Translations under genes and position numbers: made by a program
NCBI GenBank assembly: GCA_002478565.1
Contig: DLPC01000018.1
Coordinates: 81,215-130,811, forward strand
Source of the DNA: Flavobacteriales bacterium UBA7468
Lineage (GTDB): Bacteria > Bacteroidota > Bacteroidia > Flavobacteriales_D > Crocinitomicaceae
Direction of reading: 5' to 3'
DNA: 49,597 nucleotides
Shown here: positions 49,257 to 49,597 of the stretch, in pieces
Layout: each line of letters begins with the position of its first letter
How positions within the stretch are numbered: position 1 is the stretch's first letter
Notes under the pieces: generated by a model
Seen by the model: only the letters and a program-made list of their open reading frames with translations
What the model was told of the DNA's origin: nothing
The model's database searches: none

Positions 49257-49597
49257 ATATAGATCAAAAAGAAAACTTCGATAACGAGCTTGAATCTTGG
49301 TCAGAAATCAAATACCAAGCTAAGCACATTACTTTCGAACCCAAAAGCGCACTCTACAAAAAGCGTCCTGTTGGATTACACATTTCAATCGCTGCTGCCA
49401 TTTTACTATTTGTTTCCTCTAGTATTGTTTGGCTTTTGGATTCAAATTCATCATCCTCAAATCATGCTAACCTCGCTTCTACCCGGCAGGGTAAAAAAGT
49501 GCTCATTTCGCTTTCTCAAAATAAGCTTCAGGAAGATAGCATTCAACAATCAAAAGCAGCTATCTCGCCAATCTCCGACAACAACAACAACAACAAC
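49253..49597 (+). CDS. Membrane-anchored protein next to the sigma factor, probable anti-sigma factor (partial)
   Basis: Starts in the sigma-factor stop (ATGA) and runs off the window; 115 codons are visible. About 45 polar residues (MNIDQKENFDNELESWSEIK) are followed by one membrane helix (HISIAAAILLFVSSSIVWLL) and a periplasmic part that begins with Ser/Asn-rich sequence and then a run of six Asn at the edge. The layout is that of an anti-sigma factor, with a cytoplasmic sigma-binding segment and periplasmic sensor. It is not a FecR domain as far as can be seen. Confidence 0.65.
   Translation, partial: MNIDQKENFDNELESWSEIKYQAKHITFEPKSALYKKRPVGLHISIAAAILLFVSSSIVWLLDSNSSSSNHANLASTRQGKKVLISLSQNKLQEDSIQQSKAAISPISDNNNNNN
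49580..49597 (+). repeat. AAC trinucleotide repeat
   Basis: Six AAC units in frame, encoding Asn, run to the end of the window. The repeat may continue. Such tracts can vary in length by slippage, in units of one residue without a frameshift. Confidence 0.8.

Overview
The window looks like core chromosome of a Flavobacteriales-type Bacteroidota. The evidence is adjacent gldB and gldC, a protein with a type IX secretion (T9SS) C-terminal domain, many lipoproteins ending their signal in a lipobox, a TonB-dependent receptor paired with a DUF4249 lipoprotein, an S46 peptidase, and repeated matches to the Bacteroidota promoter (TTG or TTTG, about 20 bp, TAnnTTTG). Genes are packed with many overlaps of 1 to 19 bp, and no gap without a gene exceeds about 110 bp. 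I see no tRNA, rRNA, insertion sequence, prophage or CRISPR array. Layout: (1) 1-533, rpsP (ribosomal protein S16) with a long repeat-bearing tail, cut by the window edge. (2) 625-2882, a lipoprotein and a polyprenyl-phosphate sugar transferase, translationally coupled. (3) 2935-6195, the thrS-infC-rpmI-rplT translation operon with its own promoter and terminator. (4) 6253-7131, an XRE/S24-type regulator with a tandem repeat in its promoter. (5) 7163-11358, a minus-strand operon: outer-membrane barrel, nadE, a WG-repeat protein and a TonB-like protein. (6) 11402-14005, the divergent gldB-gldC-DUF2797-gtrA operon. (7) 14027-17340, the TonB-dependent receptor and DUF4249 lipoprotein. (8) 17445-24029, pabB, tilS, an rRNA methyltransferase, a Crp-family regulator and an S46 peptidase, closed by a UUCG-loop terminator. 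(9) 24142-27059, marC, aroB (opposite strand) and proline dehydrogenase. (10) 27061-32486, a minus-strand operon: thiolase, large lipoprotein, DUF5723 barrel and a T9SS cargo protein. (11) 32566-41382, a GlcD-like oxidase, then fabG-hemB-hutH-membrane protein, rimO-lipoprotein, and lipoprotein-tlyA-small protein. (12) 41395-48660, a maltose/maltodextrin operon. (13) 48765 to the end, an ECF sigma factor and the start of its likely anti-sigma partner. How genes work together: the clearest pathway is region 12. A secreted GH13 amylase trims glucans, an MFS permease imports short sugars, a GH65 phosphorylase splits maltose into glucose and beta-glucose-1-phosphate, and beta-phosphoglucomutase makes glucose-6-phosphate. 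A BadF-family sugar kinase, first in the operon, could phosphorylate the freed glucose. A divergently encoded NrtR/AraR-type Nudix regulator with a degenerate Nudix box faces this operon, and a GTGT-N7-ACAC palindrome lies between them, so it is the likely regulator. That layout is the best candidate here for a little-described system; the other loci of interest are envelope clusters of unknown role (regions 5 and 10). All function calls come from reading sequences and motifs, without database searches.
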